Both the position numbers and the translations under genes were made by a program. A stretch of DNA of 42,002 nucleotides from Campylobacterales bacterium (lineage in GTDB: Bacteria > Campylobacterota > Campylobacteria > Campylobacterales > Sulfurimonadaceae), in the NCBI GenBank assembly GCA_026390075.1, contig JAPLGP010000020.1, positions 1-42,002 on the forward strand, read 5' to 3'. Shown one piece after another: positions 1-9,226 of this stretch. The notes below the pieces were generated by a model. It saw only the letters and a program-made list of their open reading frames with translations, did no database searches and was not told the origin of the DNA. The number at the start of each line of letters is the position of its first letter. Position 1 is the stretch's first letter.

Positions 1-1354
1 CTGCGATATCTTGCTTATTGACTATGTCATGACGAAAATGTGGCACAGATATAATAAAACCATCGGCTATAGATTTTGAAGTATTAAAACCTAAATTTTT
101 AAAAATTTTTGTTATTTTTACTTTTTCTATATTCGCACCAATAATATCATCAATAGTTTGTTTACTAATACTTACAATCGTATCTTTATGCGCATATCCA
201 TAATCAATACTTCCACTAAAAGTAGACGAGTTAGAATGTGATTCTATTAAGTTTACACAGTAAGTAAGCCCGTAATTTAACTCTGGTTCACTTCCTCTTG
301 AAGTTCTATAGTACATTGTGCCCACTTCTACTTTATGTTCCGCCATCTTTTTAGAAATAACATCTGGCTGAATATAACTAGCTTCAAGTAAAACTGTACC
401 TTCATCATAAGTTACTTTTGAACAATCTTCTTGGATAACTCCTACAATGGAAGCTTTTTGTTTGCCCATAATACAAGCAAAACCATTTTCATCTTCACGA
501 AGTTCAAGCTTTGCCATAATCTGATTATCATCACAAAAATAGCCATAATTATAGGCTCGAAGTACTACACCAACACTATGCGTTGCATAGAGTAAAATAG
601 ACTCAATATCACTCTTTTTTGTCTCTTGTATTTGAGCCAATCTAAGTTTCATTAAAAATGGAAGCTGTAACTCTTTTAAGTCAAAAGCTTTGTAACGCAG
701 ATTTACATTTAACTCTTTTGCATGAGAAAGATTTAAGATTCTGCCAATTCCTTTTTTATTTTCATTATCAATTGGTTTATACTCTTTTAAGGCTCTGTCA
801 AACGCCGCACTGAGGTCTCTTGCAACACCTCGGATGCTTAAACAATCACCTCTATTTGCAGTTAATTCTATCTCTATTAAAACATCATTTAAAATGTGAT
901 TCTCAGAAACTTCTTGACCTAAAAAATACTCTCCGATACTACTGTCAATCTCTAATATGCCATCTTCAAAGCTCTCAAGCCCTATTTCACTCGCAGAACA
1001 AATCATGCCCTCAGATGCAACATCACGAAGAACTACAGGTTTAATAACTAAACCATTTGGCATTACAGCACCTATTGTTGCGACAATAACATCAAGCCCT
1101 GCTCTCACATTTGAAGCACCACAAACTATTTGACGAATACATGTTCCTAAATCTACCTGACAAATATTAAGCTTATCTGCATCAGGATGTTTGACACACT
1201 CTAAAACTCTACCAAAAATAATTCTCTTTGGTATATCATATTTTTGGACTCTATCAACTTCCAAACCAATGGAGTTCAGCGTTTCTAATAAATTTTCTGT
1301 CGCTATACCTTTTAAATCTATCCACTCATTTAACCATGTTCTTGTAACTATCAT
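1..1354 (-). CDS. pheT: Phenylalanyl-tRNA synthetase beta subunit (partial, 3' end outside window)
   Basis: The frame opens with ATG at 1354 and runs off the left edge without a stop, giving about 451 N-terminal residues. The product is the large subunit of the alpha2-beta2 enzyme that charges tRNA-Phe in the cytosol. The start [11 protein letters not shown] is typical of PheT. Residues about 40-150 form the tRNA-binding OB domain ([20 protein letters not shown], later [11 protein letters not shown]), and B3/B4-like sequence follows ([16 protein letters not shown]). The C-terminal anticodon-binding part is missing only because the window ends. The ATG overlaps the TGA of pheS as ATGA, so the two subunits are translationally coupled. 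Identity is near certain. Confidence 0.96.
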   Translation of the reverse strand, partial: MIVTRTWLNEWIDLKGIATENLLETLNSIGLEVDRVQKYDIPKRIIFGRVLECVKHPDADKLNICQVDLGTCIRQIVCGASNVRAGLDVIVATIGAVMPNGLVIKPVVLRDVASEGMICSASEIGLESFEDGILEIDSSIGEYFLGQEVSENHILNDVLIEIELTANRGDCLSIRGVARDLSAAFDRALKEYKPIDNENKKGIGRILNLSHAKELNVNLRYKAFDLKELQLPFLMKLRLAQIQETKKSDIESILLYATHSVGVVLRAYNYGYFCDDNQIMAKLELREDENGFACIMGKQKASIVGVIQEDCSKVTYDEGTVLLEASYIQPDVISKKMAEHKVEVGTMYYRTSRGSEPELNYGLTYCVNLIESHSNSSTFSGSIDYGYAHKDTIVSISKQTIDDIIGANIEKVKITKIFKNLGFNTSKSIADGFIISVPHFRHDIVNKQDIA

Positions 1355-2343
1355 TGAAACTGCTCCAACAATTTAATATCACCCTCAAAAAGAGAGCGAA
1401 GATCACCAATTTGATGAATCAGCATAGTAAATCTCTCAACACCAAGCCCAAAAGCATATCCACTTACATGTTCATATTTAACAGCTTCAAATACATTTGG
1501 ATCTACTATTCCACATCCTAAAACTTCTAACCAACCTGTTTTAGAACAAACACGACATCCCTCACCTTTACAAAAAACACATGAAATATCAACCTCTGCA
1601 GATGGTTCAGTAAAAGGGAAAAAAGATGGACGAAAACGAACTTTCACATCGCCAAACATATATTTTAAAAAATCTTCCAATATATACTTTAAGTTAGCAA
1701 AAGAAACTTTACCCTCTTCATCTACTAAAAGTCCTTCAACTTGATGGAACATAGGCGTATGCGTCAAATCATAATCACGACGAAATACGGCACCTGGTGC
1801 TATCATACGGATTGGTGGTTTTGTACTCATCATCGTTCTAATTTGAACAGGGGAAGTATGTGTTCTTAGAAGCATTTCATCTTTAAAATAAAAAGTATCT
1901 TGCATATCTCTTGCTGGATGATGTTTTGGCAAATTAAGTGCTTCAAAATTATTGAAATCATCTTCTACCATATTACCAGTCTTTACAGCAAAGTTCATCG
2001 CAGAAAAATACTCTACAATTCTATCCATAGTTTCCATAACGGGATGAAGAGCACCCGCTTGACTTTTTGAGCCATATAACGAAACATCTATGTATTCTGC
2101 TTTAAGAGCTTCTTGTAATTCTAGAGTTTGTAAAATTATTTTTTTAGCACTAAACTCATTCATAAGAGCATTTTTATGTGTATTTAATTCTTTTGCAATT
2201 TGTGCTTTTTGATCATCCGTGGCATTTTTCATCTTGGCAAATTCTTCTGCTAAAACACCTTTTTTACCAAAGACAGAAATGCGAATTTCTTCAAGCTTTT
2301 CAACATTCTGTGCCTCTTTTATTGCATCATACCACTCGTTCAA
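1351..2343 (-). CDS. pheS: Phenylalanyl-tRNA synthetase alpha subunit
   Basis: This 330-residue protein is the catalytic subunit of PheRS and pairs with the downstream pheT product. Class II motifs are visible: [11 protein letters not shown] and [12 protein letters not shown] in the middle, [18 protein letters not shown] (motif 2) and [10 protein letters not shown] near the C-terminus (motif 3). A Cys-rich stretch [12 protein letters not shown] lies near residue 265. The start appears to be TTG, not ATG: the nearest upstream ATG (2356) is out of frame, and a GGAG ribosome-binding site lies 7 bases before the TTG. The length matches the family. A divergent gene starts about 125 bp upstream, so the gap probably holds both promoters. 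Confidence 0.96.
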   Translation of the reverse strand: MNEWYDAIKEAQNVEKLEEIRISVFGKKGVLAEEFAKMKNATDDQKAQIAKELNTHKNALMNEFSAKKIILQTLELQEALKAEYIDVSLYGSKSQAGALHPVMETMDRIVEYFSAMNFAVKTGNMVEDDFNNFEALNLPKHHPARDMQDTFYFKDEMLLRTHTSPVQIRTMMSTKPPIRMIAPGAVFRRDYDLTHTPMFHQVEGLLVDEEGKVSFANLKYILEDFLKYMFGDVKVRFRPSFFPFTEPSAEVDISCVFCKGEGCRVCSKTGWLEVLGCGIVDPNVFEAVKYEHVSGYAFGLGVERFTMLIHQIGDLRSLFEGDIKLLEQFQ

Positions 2344-2469
2344 ATAGAGTCTCCATAACTATAAAATTTTAATTGGAGATTATAGTCAAAAATAATTTAT
2401 ATATAGCTTCATAAACTGCACTATATTGAAATTTCTATGCTACAATTACTCAAAAACAAGGAAATATTC

Positions 2470-2826
2470 ATGTGTTTATTTTGTAAAATAGTAAAAAAAG
2501 AGATACCTTCAAACATAATTTTAGAAGATGAAAATTTCATCGCTTTTCACGATATTAACCCAAAAGCACCTGTTCATATTTTAGCAATACCTAAAATTCA
2601 TGTCGATAGTTTCAATGAAGTACCCGCAGAACTTATGCAAGGAATGACAACTTTTATGCAAAATGTAGCAAAAGAAGTGAGCATAGATGAGAGTGGGTAC
2701 AGAGTTATAACAAACATTGGTGAAAATGGCGGTCAAGAGGTAAAACATCTCCATTTTCATGTTCTTGGCGGTGCAAAACTCAAATGGGATCACTTTAGCG
2801 ACGCAGACCCACAAGGTCATTTTTAA
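2470..2826 (+). CDS. HIT family nucleotide-binding protein (HinT-like)
   Basis: This 118-residue protein is a histidine-triad nucleotide hydrolase. In this family the triad hydrolyses purine nucleoside phosphoramidates such as adenosine-lysine or adenosine-AMP conjugates. The N-terminal MCLFCKIVKKEIPS, the middle NPKAPVHILAIPK and the C-terminal triad HLHFHVLGG are all intact. I place the start at 2470, not at the upstream in-frame ATG (2437), because AAGGAA sits 6 bases before it and the family normally begins at MxxxFCKI. It is a lone gene divergent from pheS. A long AT-rich inverted repeat follows its stop. Confidence 0.93.
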   Translation: MCLFCKIVKKEIPSNIILEDENFIAFHDINPKAPVHILAIPKIHVDSFNEVPAELMQGMTTFMQNVAKEVSIDESGYRVITNIGENGGQEVKHLHFHVLGGAKLKWDHFSDADPQGHF

Positions 2827-2847
2827 ACTATCATCCACTTTTTTCAG

Positions 2848-2881
2848 GCAAAACCTAAAAAAAACTTTTTTGGTTTTCGCC
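2848..2881. terminator. AT-rich inverted repeat after the HIT gene
   Basis: The arms AAAACC and GGTTTT extend through a T-G wobble into A6/T6, around an AAC loop. GGC and CGCC flank the arms. It could end transcription from both sides, because the A and T tracts lie in the arms. It overlaps the last codons of the small minus-strand ORF. Confidence 0.4.
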
Positions 2882-2968
2882 CCATTCTCTTCGTATCATT
2901 AATGAAAATTCATAAGCCACCATCATCAAAATCCCACATGCCAACAATACAATGCTCATCTCTAACAT
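2855..2968 (-). CDS. Possible 37-residue single-pass membrane protein
   Basis: A short frame begins at ATG 2968 and stops at TAG 2855. AAGGA lies about 7 bases before the start, a good ribosome-binding site. The product starts MLEMSIVLLACGILMMVAYE, a hydrophobic helix of roughly 20 residues, followed by a basic and polar tail (MIRREWGENQKSFF). I do not recognise a family. The helix then positive tail suggests an inner-membrane peptide with its C-terminus in the cytoplasm. One copy of the window's repeated word GGCATGTGG (2934-2942, minus sense) lies inside the frame and encodes part of the helix. It could be a chance ORF; the clear ribosome-binding site is the main argument for it. Confidence 0.4.
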   Translation of the reverse strand: MLEMSIVLLACGILMMVAYEFSLMIRREWGENQKSFF

Positions 2969-3074
2969 TTTATATTCCTTCTTACTTTTCAAAATAATAG
3001 GTAATTTATTTTAGAAATGTGAATTCTATTGCAATTTGTCATAGTTTTTTGATAAAAGAAGGTAAAAAGAGGAA

Positions 3075-3178
3075 TAGACTTATTGCAAAACTAAGATTGC
3101 TTCGTCGTTTCTCCTCGCAATGACGGTCATTGCGAGCGAAGCGAAACAATCTAAAAAGAGAGTTTTGCAAGAAGTCTA
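3075..3178. repeat. 104-bp palindromic MITE-like element, copy 1
   Basis: The outer 18-bp arms (TAGACTTATTGCAAAACT at 3075-3092; its complement with one mismatch at 3161-3178) enclose a second palindrome. The inner palindrome has AGATTGCTTCGTCG on one side, AAACAATCT on the other, and CGCAATGAC/GTCATTGCG at its centre. Copies with similar ends lie at 5132-5237 and 27043-27157. There is no coding capacity, so any movement would depend on an enzyme encoded elsewhere. Confidence 0.8.
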
Positions 3179-3201
3179 ATAAATAATTGGCATGTGCAAA
3201 T

Positions 3202-3235
3202 CTTGGCATGTGGAATTATATTTCCACATGCCAAG
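3202..3235. terminator. Hairpin made of two inverted GGCATGTGG words
   Basis: CTTGGCATGTGGAA (3202-3215) and its exact reverse complement (3222-3235) form a 14-bp stem with a 6-base loop. It lies just past the stop of the minus-strand OsmC-like gene, where a terminator would be expected. A related half-copy, GGCATGTGC, lies at 3189-3197. The same design recurs at 14771-14796. Confidence 0.7.
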
Positions 3236-3255
3236 CAAAAAAATTTAAGAGCTCT

Positions 3256-3720
3256 TTAACTAGGACAGCTCTCTATTTCGCCCATATCTATTTGAGTACC
3301 ACCGCCAGAAATCATCTTTTCATTTTCACGAACAGTATTTCCATTATGGACTATAGAGTACGAAATAGCGGTTGTATCACGAATAGTGTTTATCGTTGAG
3401 CAGTAAGTCTCCAGCGAAGCCATAACCCATCTTGATGCCGTTATATCATCTGCATCTGAGTTGAATTTATATGTTAAATGCAGAGTATTAAATTTTCTAG
3501 GCTGTGTTTCATTTCGTACAACATCGCCATCTATCACTAAATCGGTTACAGTTTTACCCTGATTTTTTGGTATCAAAATCATGTCGGTTGCACTACATGT
3601 AATAATTCCAGCTAAAAAATACTCCACTGGAGAGATTACAGGGCAATCAATCACAAAACTGCTTTTCTCAGTTTTTGCCTCAAATTTCATTCCATCTTGA
3701 TGAGCAACAGTTACTTTCAT
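3256..3720 (-). CDS. OsmC/Ohr family protein
   Basis: This 154-residue protein belongs to the OsmC/Ohr fold, whose studied members reduce organic hydroperoxides with two conserved cysteines. Both are visible, in ITCSATDM (about residue 42) and LETYCSTINTI (about residue 107). The spacing is as expected for the family, including the PVEYFLAGI motif before the first Cys. It follows argH with a 2-base gap, so it is probably the last gene of that transcript, and the hairpin at 3202-3235 lies just after it. Which subfamily it belongs to (OsmC, Ohr or YhfA-like) cannot be settled by eye. Confidence 0.85.
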   Translation of the reverse strand: MKVTVAHQDGMKFEAKTEKSSFVIDCPVISPVEYFLAGIITCSATDMILIPKNQGKTVTDLVIDGDVVRNETQPRKFNTLHLTYKFNSDADDITASRWVMASLETYCSTINTIRDTTAISYSIVHNGNTVRENEKMISGGGTQIDMGEIESCPS

Positions 3721-3722
3721 AT

Positions 3723-5102
3723 TTATATCTCCAAAAACTTTTTAAAATATTCTAACTGCTCTTGTGTTCTAATCGTTGCAGTTCCACCCTCTGAAGTTCG
3801 AGCGTTCATAGAGTTTATAATAGATAAAAACTGTAATACATCTTCGCTTATTCTACTGTCAATCGCTTGAAGGTAAGAGAGTTCTATATCACTCAAATCA
3901 ATTTTCAACTCTTCACTTTTTGCAACTGCTTTACCTGTAATAAAATGCGCTTCACGAAAAGGAATATTGCACTTTTGAACCAAATAATCCGCCAAATCTG
4001 TTGCACTCAAATGCCCAATTTTAGAAGCTTTTTCCATATTATGAGGTTTAATCTGCATAGTTTTAATCGCTTCTTTGAGTATCTCTAACGATATTTCAGC
4101 CGTTTCAACTGCATCAAAAACACCCTCTTTATCCTCTTGCGTATCTTTGTTATAGGCAAGTGGAAGCCCTTTCATAACGGTTAAAAGCCCCATGAGTGAG
4201 CCATAAACACGCCCTGTTTTTCCGCGAAGAAGTTCTGGAACATCGGGATTTTTCTTTTGTGGCATGATAGAAGAACCTGTTGAATACTCATCACTCAGTT
4301 CAACAAAACCAAACTCATAACTTGACCACATTACAAGCTCTTCACTCAAACGAGAAATATGCATCATCATCGTTGCAATATTAAATAAAATTTCGAGTGC
4401 AAAATCTCTATCACTTACCGTGTCCAAACAGTTCACACTCACGCCATCAAAACCTAAAAGTTCTGCTGTCATACCTCTATCTATGGCATGTGGAGTTCCA
4501 GCGAGTGCTGCACAACCAAGAGGAGAAATATTGTTTCTTTTATGTGAACTCTCAAATCTTTCAATATCTCTTTTAAACATAGATAAATACGCACCCAAAT
4601 GAAAACCAAAGTTTATCGGTTGCGCATGTTGTAGGTGTGTCATACCTGGTAAAATTGTATCTGTATGCTTTTGGGCAACCACTAAAACTTCATGCATTAA
4701 AAGTTTTAACGCATCTACAATCTCTAAATTTTTACGCAAAACATAACGGCGAAAATCAACAGCAACTTGATCATTACGACTTCTAGCTGTATGAAGTTTT
4801 TTCCCTGCATCACCGATAATAGCAGTCAAACGCTTTTCAATCGCCATATGCAAATCTTCATCCGAAATTTTCCATTCAAACGCACCTGACTCTATTTCGC
4901 TCATCACTTGATTCAATCCCTCAGTGATTTGGCGAAACTCCTCAGTTGTCAATATATTTTGTTTTGTTAACATTGCGGCATGTGCAAGTGAGCCTTCGAT
5001 ATCTTCACGATAAAGTTTTCTATCAAACATGATAGAGGCATTAAAATTATCTAAAAGACTTGATGCACTTCCAACAAAGCGACCTGACCACATTTTATCC
5101 AT
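3723..5102 (-). CDS. argH: Argininosuccinate lyase
   Basis: This 459-residue enzyme splits argininosuccinate into arginine and fumarate, the last step of arginine synthesis. The fumarase/aspartase superfamily signature [19 protein letters not shown] is intact and carries the catalytic serine loop. [15 protein letters not shown] and [14 protein letters not shown] match the substrate-binding regions. The N-terminus MDKMWSGRF is the standard ArgH start. The gene is full length. One GGCATGTGG word (4485-4493) and one variant (4977-4985) lie inside the coding region. Confidence 0.97.
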   Translation of the reverse strand: MDKMWSGRFVGSASSLLDNFNASIMFDRKLYREDIEGSLAHAAMLTKQNILTTEEFRQITEGLNQVMSEIESGAFEWKISDEDLHMAIEKRLTAIIGDAGKKLHTARSRNDQVAVDFRRYVLRKNLEIVDALKLLMHEVLVVAQKHTDTILPGMTHLQHAQPINFGFHLGAYLSMFKRDIERFESSHKRNNISPLGCAALAGTPHAIDRGMTAELLGFDGVSVNCLDTVSDRDFALEILFNIATMMMHISRLSEELVMWSSYEFGFVELSDEYSTGSSIMPQKKNPDVPELLRGKTGRVYGSLMGLLTVMKGLPLAYNKDTQEDKEGVFDAVETAEISLEILKEAIKTMQIKPHNMEKASKIGHLSATDLADYLVQKCNIPFREAHFITGKAVAKSEELKIDLSDIELSYLQAIDSRISEDVLQFLSIINSMNARTSEGGTATIRTQEQLEYFKKFLEI

Positions 5103-5131
5103 ATCAATTTCCTTAATTTTATTTTCTATAT

Positions 5132-5237
5132 TAGACTCTCTGGAGAAACTCTCTTTTTAGATTGCTTCACTCCGTTCGCAATGACGGTCATTGCGAGGAG
5201 GAACGACGAAGCAATCTTAAGTTTTACAAGAACTCTA
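5132..5237. repeat. Palindromic MITE-like element, copy 2
   Basis: The inner palindrome (AGATTGCTTCACTCC at 5159, GACGAAGCAATCT at 5205) is the same core as copy 1 at 3075-3178, in the opposite orientation. The outer arms are weaker: TAGACTCTCTGGAGAAACT at 5132, against AGTTTTACAAGAACTCTA ending at 5237. It fills most of the gap between argH and the UbiD-family gene. Confidence 0.75.
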
Positions 5238-5242
5238 TTTAT

Positions 5243-7060
5243 TTATGAAAGTTGATACTCTTTATAAAGCGTATCATCCAAATCCCAAAGACCTCTTTGC
5301 TTGAGTGATTCTACTACACTCTGGGTACAATCAACATCATCTGGCCACTCTCTGGCATATTTATCAAGAGGTGTTTTTTTTGTCCCATCAATTCCAACCA
5401 TAAGTCCTGAAGAAAAAATATCTCTCATTGCATCGATATTGTTGGTAACTCTCCAAACAAGCATATAAGCGTTCGACACATCATTTTTAGCTTCATCTAC
5501 AAACACAACTATTCTTATATTTGTACTTAAACAGATCAATAAATCAAAATACTCTTTTACTGTTTTTGTTTTATTTAACGAGATTACGGTTATAGGATTA
5601 TTTGTATGTCTCATATACTGTTGCAAATTTACAGCATCAGGAATAAACTCTTTTACTTTTTGAAGCAACTCTTCATCGCCTAAAAGTTGTGGAGGGTCAA
5701 CTTTATACGCACCAGTTGCATCGATACCCAATTTTCCACCCACTAATGTTTCAGGAGAGGAATGGTCAAGTGCATCTAAAATTCCCTCAGAAATAAACAT
5801 AGATTTCGGATTAAATCTGTTGAGTATATAAGTTGTAAGGGCTTTATAGTTGTCAAGTCGTGGAGCATTTTCATCTAAAAAGATTGCATGTTTTACAAAA
5901 CTCATCTGTCCTGCACCCCAAAATACATGCATAAACTGCTTTGCATGTCCTTTGTAATGCGGTTGCATTTTTGCAAGGATGAGATTATGAAAACCTCCAT
6001 TTTCTGGCATGTGGTAATCAATCAAATCTGGTGCAGTTGTTTTTAAGAGTGGCAAAAATATTCGCCCAGTTGCCCAACCCATATATTTATCTTCAAGTGG
6101 TGGTTTACCAACAACCGTTGCTAAAAACACTCTCTCTTGTTTCGTTGTAATCGCACTCACTTTCATAAACGGATAGGACTCTTTAAGGGTGTAATATCCT
6201 GTATGATCACCAAATGGACCCTCAGTTTTAAACTCATTTGGATCCACCCAACCCTCGATGACATAATCCACATCTTCTGGAATATAGAGTGGTGTTGTAA
6301 GAGACTTCACAAGTTTCGCTGACTCTTTTTTTATAAGCCCGTACATTAAAAGTTCATTCACTCCAAAAGGAAGTGGTGCTGTTGCACACCAAGTATAGAG
6401 TGGGTCACCGCCGATTGCTACACAAACAGGCATTTTTTTACCTGCTTTTTGGTACTGGTCATACAAATGAGAGGAATCTTTATGAATCTGCCAGTGCATC
6501 CCTAAGTGATTTTTATCATATACTTGAAGTCTGTACATCCCAAGATTTACCAACGCACCATCAAGACTTTGCGTATAAACCTGTCCCATTGTGATAAATG
6601 GACCGCCATCTTGCTCCCATGTTGTTAGAACTGGAATTTTGTGAAGGTCTATCTCATCTTCAAGATATTTGATTTTTTGACAAGCACCCTCACCTTTAAG
6701 GCGTTTTGGAAATATATTTTTTAAAGAAAAAAGTTCACTTGCCATGGAGAGTTTATCTCTAAAACCAACAGGTGGTTTCATGTGTAAAAGTTTTGTTATC
6801 TCATCTGCAACTGATTCGATACTTCTTCCAAAAAGAAGCTCACATCTTTTGTATGAACCAAAAACATTCATCAGAACTGGCTCTTCAAACTTTGTGCCAC
6901 TTTTTTTATCTATAACATTTGTAAACAAAAGAGCTTTGCCACCATCTTGTTTTTTAACTTCAGCATACGCCAAATGCGGTATTTCAAGATAAATATCTAA
7001 TTCATCTTCTATAACTCTAAGTTCATTCTCTTTTTTTAACAGCTTTATAGTTTTTTGCAT
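5243..7060 (-). CDS. UbiD family (de)carboxylase, possibly the MqnL of the futalosine menaquinone pathway
   Basis: At 605 residues this is a full-length UbiD-family enzyme. These enzymes use prenylated FMN to remove or add carboxyl groups on aromatic acids. Family landmarks are EGPFGDHTGYYT (about residue 280), the MGWATGRIFLPLLK region, and AGQMSFVKHAIFLDE. Campylobacterota make menaquinone by the futalosine route, where a UbiD homologue (MqnL) decarboxylates the prenylated naphthoate, so that role is the best guess. It cannot be proven from sequence alone. It starts one base after the hemC stop, so the two genes are co-transcribed. One GGCATGTGG word lies at 6006-6014. Confidence 0.88.
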   Translation of the reverse strand: MQKTIKLLKKENELRVIEDELDIYLEIPHLAYAEVKKQDGGKALLFTNVIDKKSGTKFEEPVLMNVFGSYKRCELLFGRSIESVADEITKLLHMKPPVGFRDKLSMASELFSLKNIFPKRLKGEGACQKIKYLEDEIDLHKIPVLTTWEQDGGPFITMGQVYTQSLDGALVNLGMYRLQVYDKNHLGMHWQIHKDSSHLYDQYQKAGKKMPVCVAIGGDPLYTWCATAPLPFGVNELLMYGLIKKESAKLVKSLTTPLYIPEDVDYVIEGWVDPNEFKTEGPFGDHTGYYTLKESYPFMKVSAITTKQERVFLATVVGKPPLEDKYMGWATGRIFLPLLKTTAPDLIDYHMPENGGFHNLILAKMQPHYKGHAKQFMHVFWGAGQMSFVKHAIFLDENAPRLDNYKALTTYILNRFNPKSMFISEGILDALDHSSPETLVGGKLGIDATGAYKVDPPQLLGDEELLQKVKEFIPDAVNLQQYMRHTNNPITVISLNKTKTVKEYFDLLICLSTNIRIVVFVDEAKNDVSNAYMLVWRVTNNIDAMRDIFSSGLMVGIDGTKKTPLDKYAREWPDDVDCTQSVVESLKQRGLWDLDDTLYKEYQLS

Positions 7061-7061
7061 T

Positions 7062-8003
7062 CTAGTGATTCACCATCATCGCTTCAGCTTCAAGAAGTAA
7101 CTCTTTTGCACCTCTATTTATAAACTCTTGCGCTATTTCTCTTCCTATAGTTTTATAACTCTCTTTTGAAACAATCTTTGTATCACTCAAAATTTTAGTA
7201 CCATTTGGAAGTCCTAAAACTGCATTAACAACTACATCTCCATTGTCTAAAACTGCAGCATTTACACCAATAGGAACATGACAACCACCATTGAGCATAT
7301 CCACAAAATCTCTTTCGATTGTAGTTTCAACTCTACTAGACTCATCTTCTAATCTTGCCACAATTGCTAAAACTTTTGGGTCATTCACGGCTTCTATTCC
7401 TAGAGCACCTTGTCCCATAGATGGAATCATTTCATCAAGTGAAATTGGATAAAAGTACTGAACACTTTTTTGAAGTCCAAGTCTATTAATTCCTGCAGCT
7501 GCAAGTATAATAGCATCAAATTCACCCTCTTTGAGTTTTCTGATTCTTGTATCTACATTTCCTCTTAAATCTTTAATCTTCAAATCTGGTCGTATCTTTT
7601 CAATCTGCATACGGCGACGAAGCGAAGATGTACCGACTGTTGCACCTTTTGGAAGAGAATTTATGTCAGTATATTTTTCAGATAAAAGAGCATCTCTCAC
7701 ATCTTGTCTGTGTGTAATTGCTGCTAAGAGTAACCCCTCAGGCATTACAGTTGGGACATCTTTGAGTGAGTGCACAGCGATTTGCGCTTCACCTCGAAGC
7801 ATAGCCTCTTCTAACTCTTTTAAAAAAAGCCCTTTTCCACCGATAGCAGCGAGTGGTCTATCTATAATTTTATCTCCTGTTGTCACGATAACATTTAATT
7901 CTACTTCTAATCCTGGATTTTGCACTTGTAAAACTGCTTTTATATGGTTTGATTGCCAAAGTGCAAGTTGTGAGCCTCTAGTTGCTATTATTAATTTTTT
8001 CAT
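7062..8003 (-). CDS. hemC: Hydroxymethylbilane synthase (porphobilinogen deaminase)
   Basis: This 313-residue enzyme joins four porphobilinogen units into hydroxymethylbilane for haem synthesis. The opening IATRGSQLALWQSNH, the HSLKDVPTVMPEGL loop with its catalytic Asp region, and GTSSLRRRMQ are classic. The Cys that carries the dipyrromethane cofactor is in LNGGCHVPIGV (about residue 241). It sits in a tight minus-strand run with hemA two genes upstream, so two haem steps share one neighbourhood, as in H. pylori. Confidence 0.97.
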   Translation of the reverse strand: MKKLIIATRGSQLALWQSNHIKAVLQVQNPGLEVELNVIVTTGDKIIDRPLAAIGGKGLFLKELEEAMLRGEAQIAVHSLKDVPTVMPEGLLLAAITHRQDVRDALLSEKYTDINSLPKGATVGTSSLRRRMQIEKIRPDLKIKDLRGNVDTRIRKLKEGEFDAIILAAAGINRLGLQKSVQYFYPISLDEMIPSMGQGALGIEAVNDPKVLAIVARLEDESSRVETTIERDFVDMLNGGCHVPIGVNAAVLDNGDVVVNAVLGLPNGTKILSDTKIVSKESYKTIGREIAQEFINRGAKELLLEAEAMMVNH

Positions 8004-8006
8004 CTT

Positions 8007-8843
8007 TTAGTTAGCCTTTTGATATTTCTTTTTTGTTTTATCCATTTTACCATCAAAAAACAGCGTTGGAGTTCCTTGAACCATCATCTCTTCAGCCATC
8101 TCCGCATCATGCGTAAACTGGTTCATTACTGCAGTTGATTTTAAATCTGATTCTTTTATATCTGTTTTCATCTCTTTGTTAAATGCTGCTAGTATTTTAT
8201 TTATATCTCTCTCTTTTGGGTCTATTTCCACCTTATAAAGATTCAGCACCACATCTTTATTTCCCTTTAATTCAGCAGCAATTGCTGCAAGTGAGAGTTC
8301 TAACGCTGCGGGATGAAGTGAAACAAGTGGAAAATGAAAATAATAAATTGCAAACTTACTAGGTTCTTTTTTCATCTCCTCTATAGCTTTAGGAACGAAA
8401 TCTCTACAAAATGGGCATAATGGGTCAGAAAAGATAACTACTTTATGTTTTGCATCTGCATTCCCATAGATGAGATTCTCTTTTTTATAGTACTCATCTT
8501 TAAACGATGGAGCAACTAAATCTTTTAAATCACTTCCAGTATTGATATCTGTTAGCTCTTTAGTAATGATAGTTCCATTTGTAAACCAAATCATTTTTTG
8601 TTTAACAACTTTATTTTCTGGTTGCGCTTTAACGGTTGCGTCTATCTTGACAATAACAGCATCCCAGCCTTTTAGTTCTTCAATAGCCACTTTATCTACC
8701 ACATTTACTTTTAATGATATGATATTTGGATTGCTTTTAAATGATTCTTCTAAAAACTTCTCGACACTTTTATTTTGTGAACTTGCAAAGAGGGTGCTAC
8801 TTAAAAGAAGCGTTGTCGCTAATAATTTCAACATCAATAACAT
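8007..8843 (-). CDS. Periplasmic thioredoxin-fold disulfide oxidoreductase (DsbC/DsbG-like)
   Basis: This 278-residue protein has a cleavable signal peptide (LKLLATTLLLSSTLFASS), a DsbC-like N-terminal region, and a thioredoxin-fold domain with active site CPFC (about residue 132) and the cis-proline loop GTPTLFFDGK. These are the parts of a periplasmic disulfide isomerase or reductase. The start at 8843 is supported by AAGGA 5-6 bases upstream. It overlaps the 3' end of fxsA by 47 bp. The partner that keeps it reduced is not in the window. Whether it isomerises or oxidises is uncertain. Confidence 0.85.
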   Translation of the reverse strand: MLLMLKLLATTLLLSSTLFASSQNKSVEKFLEESFKSNPNIISLKVNVVDKVAIEELKGWDAVIVKIDATVKAQPENKVVKQKMIWFTNGTIITKELTDINTGSDLKDLVAPSFKDEYYKKENLIYGNADAKHKVVIFSDPLCPFCRDFVPKAIEEMKKEPSKFAIYYFHFPLVSLHPAALELSLAAIAAELKGNKDVVLNLYKVEIDPKERDINKILAAFNKEMKTDIKESDLKSTAVMNQFTHDAEMAEEMMVQGTPTLFFDGKMDKTKKKYQKAN

Positions 8844-9225
8844 TTGAATCCTTTTTTATATGAGTTTGTCCAAAATTTGTTTTGCAATTTCCTGATTTTA
8901 CATTATAACGGTTAACAAGCATAGCGGTAATGACACTAAACTGCATTAATGCGCCGATAATATCTGTTAAAAAACCTGGAAGTATGAGTAAGATAGCACC
9001 AAAAACTGTAAACAGATTTAAGCTTTGAAACTGCTCTAAATCAATGCAGTCATAAGCAACTGCTGTAATATTTTCAACTAATGTTTTTCTAAAATTAAGA
9101 AGTATCATTATCCCAATAACAGCACTTCCAACTATCTCAAGAAAAGTCATAACGCTACCGATAGCTGATGAAATGCTAACCGATACCAATACTTCTAAAA
9201 AAAGATAGATTAAAAAATAGAGCAT
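8797..9225 (-). CDS. fxsA: FxsA family inner-membrane protein
   Basis: This 142-residue membrane protein has four hydrophobic stretches within residues 1-105 and a hydrophilic C-terminal tail. The segment GAILLILPGFLTDIIGALM is the FxsA hallmark. In E. coli FxsA suppresses F-plasmid exclusion of phage T7, but its normal job is unknown. It begins 2 bases after the proS stop and overlaps the following disulfide oxidoreductase gene, so it is part of the same transcript. Confidence 0.85.
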   Translation of the reverse strand: MLYFLIYLFLEVLVSVSISSAIGSVMTFLEIVGSAVIGIMILLNFRKTLVENITAVAYDCIDLEQFQSLNLFTVFGAILLILPGFLTDIIGALMQFSVITAMLVNRYNVKSGNCKTNFGQTHIKKDSNVIDVEIISDNASFK

Positions 9226-9226
9226 T

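Noticed and set aside
3187-3399. 70-codon plus-strand ORF
   Set aside because: It starts inside the inverted word pair and runs antisense to the OsmC-like gene.
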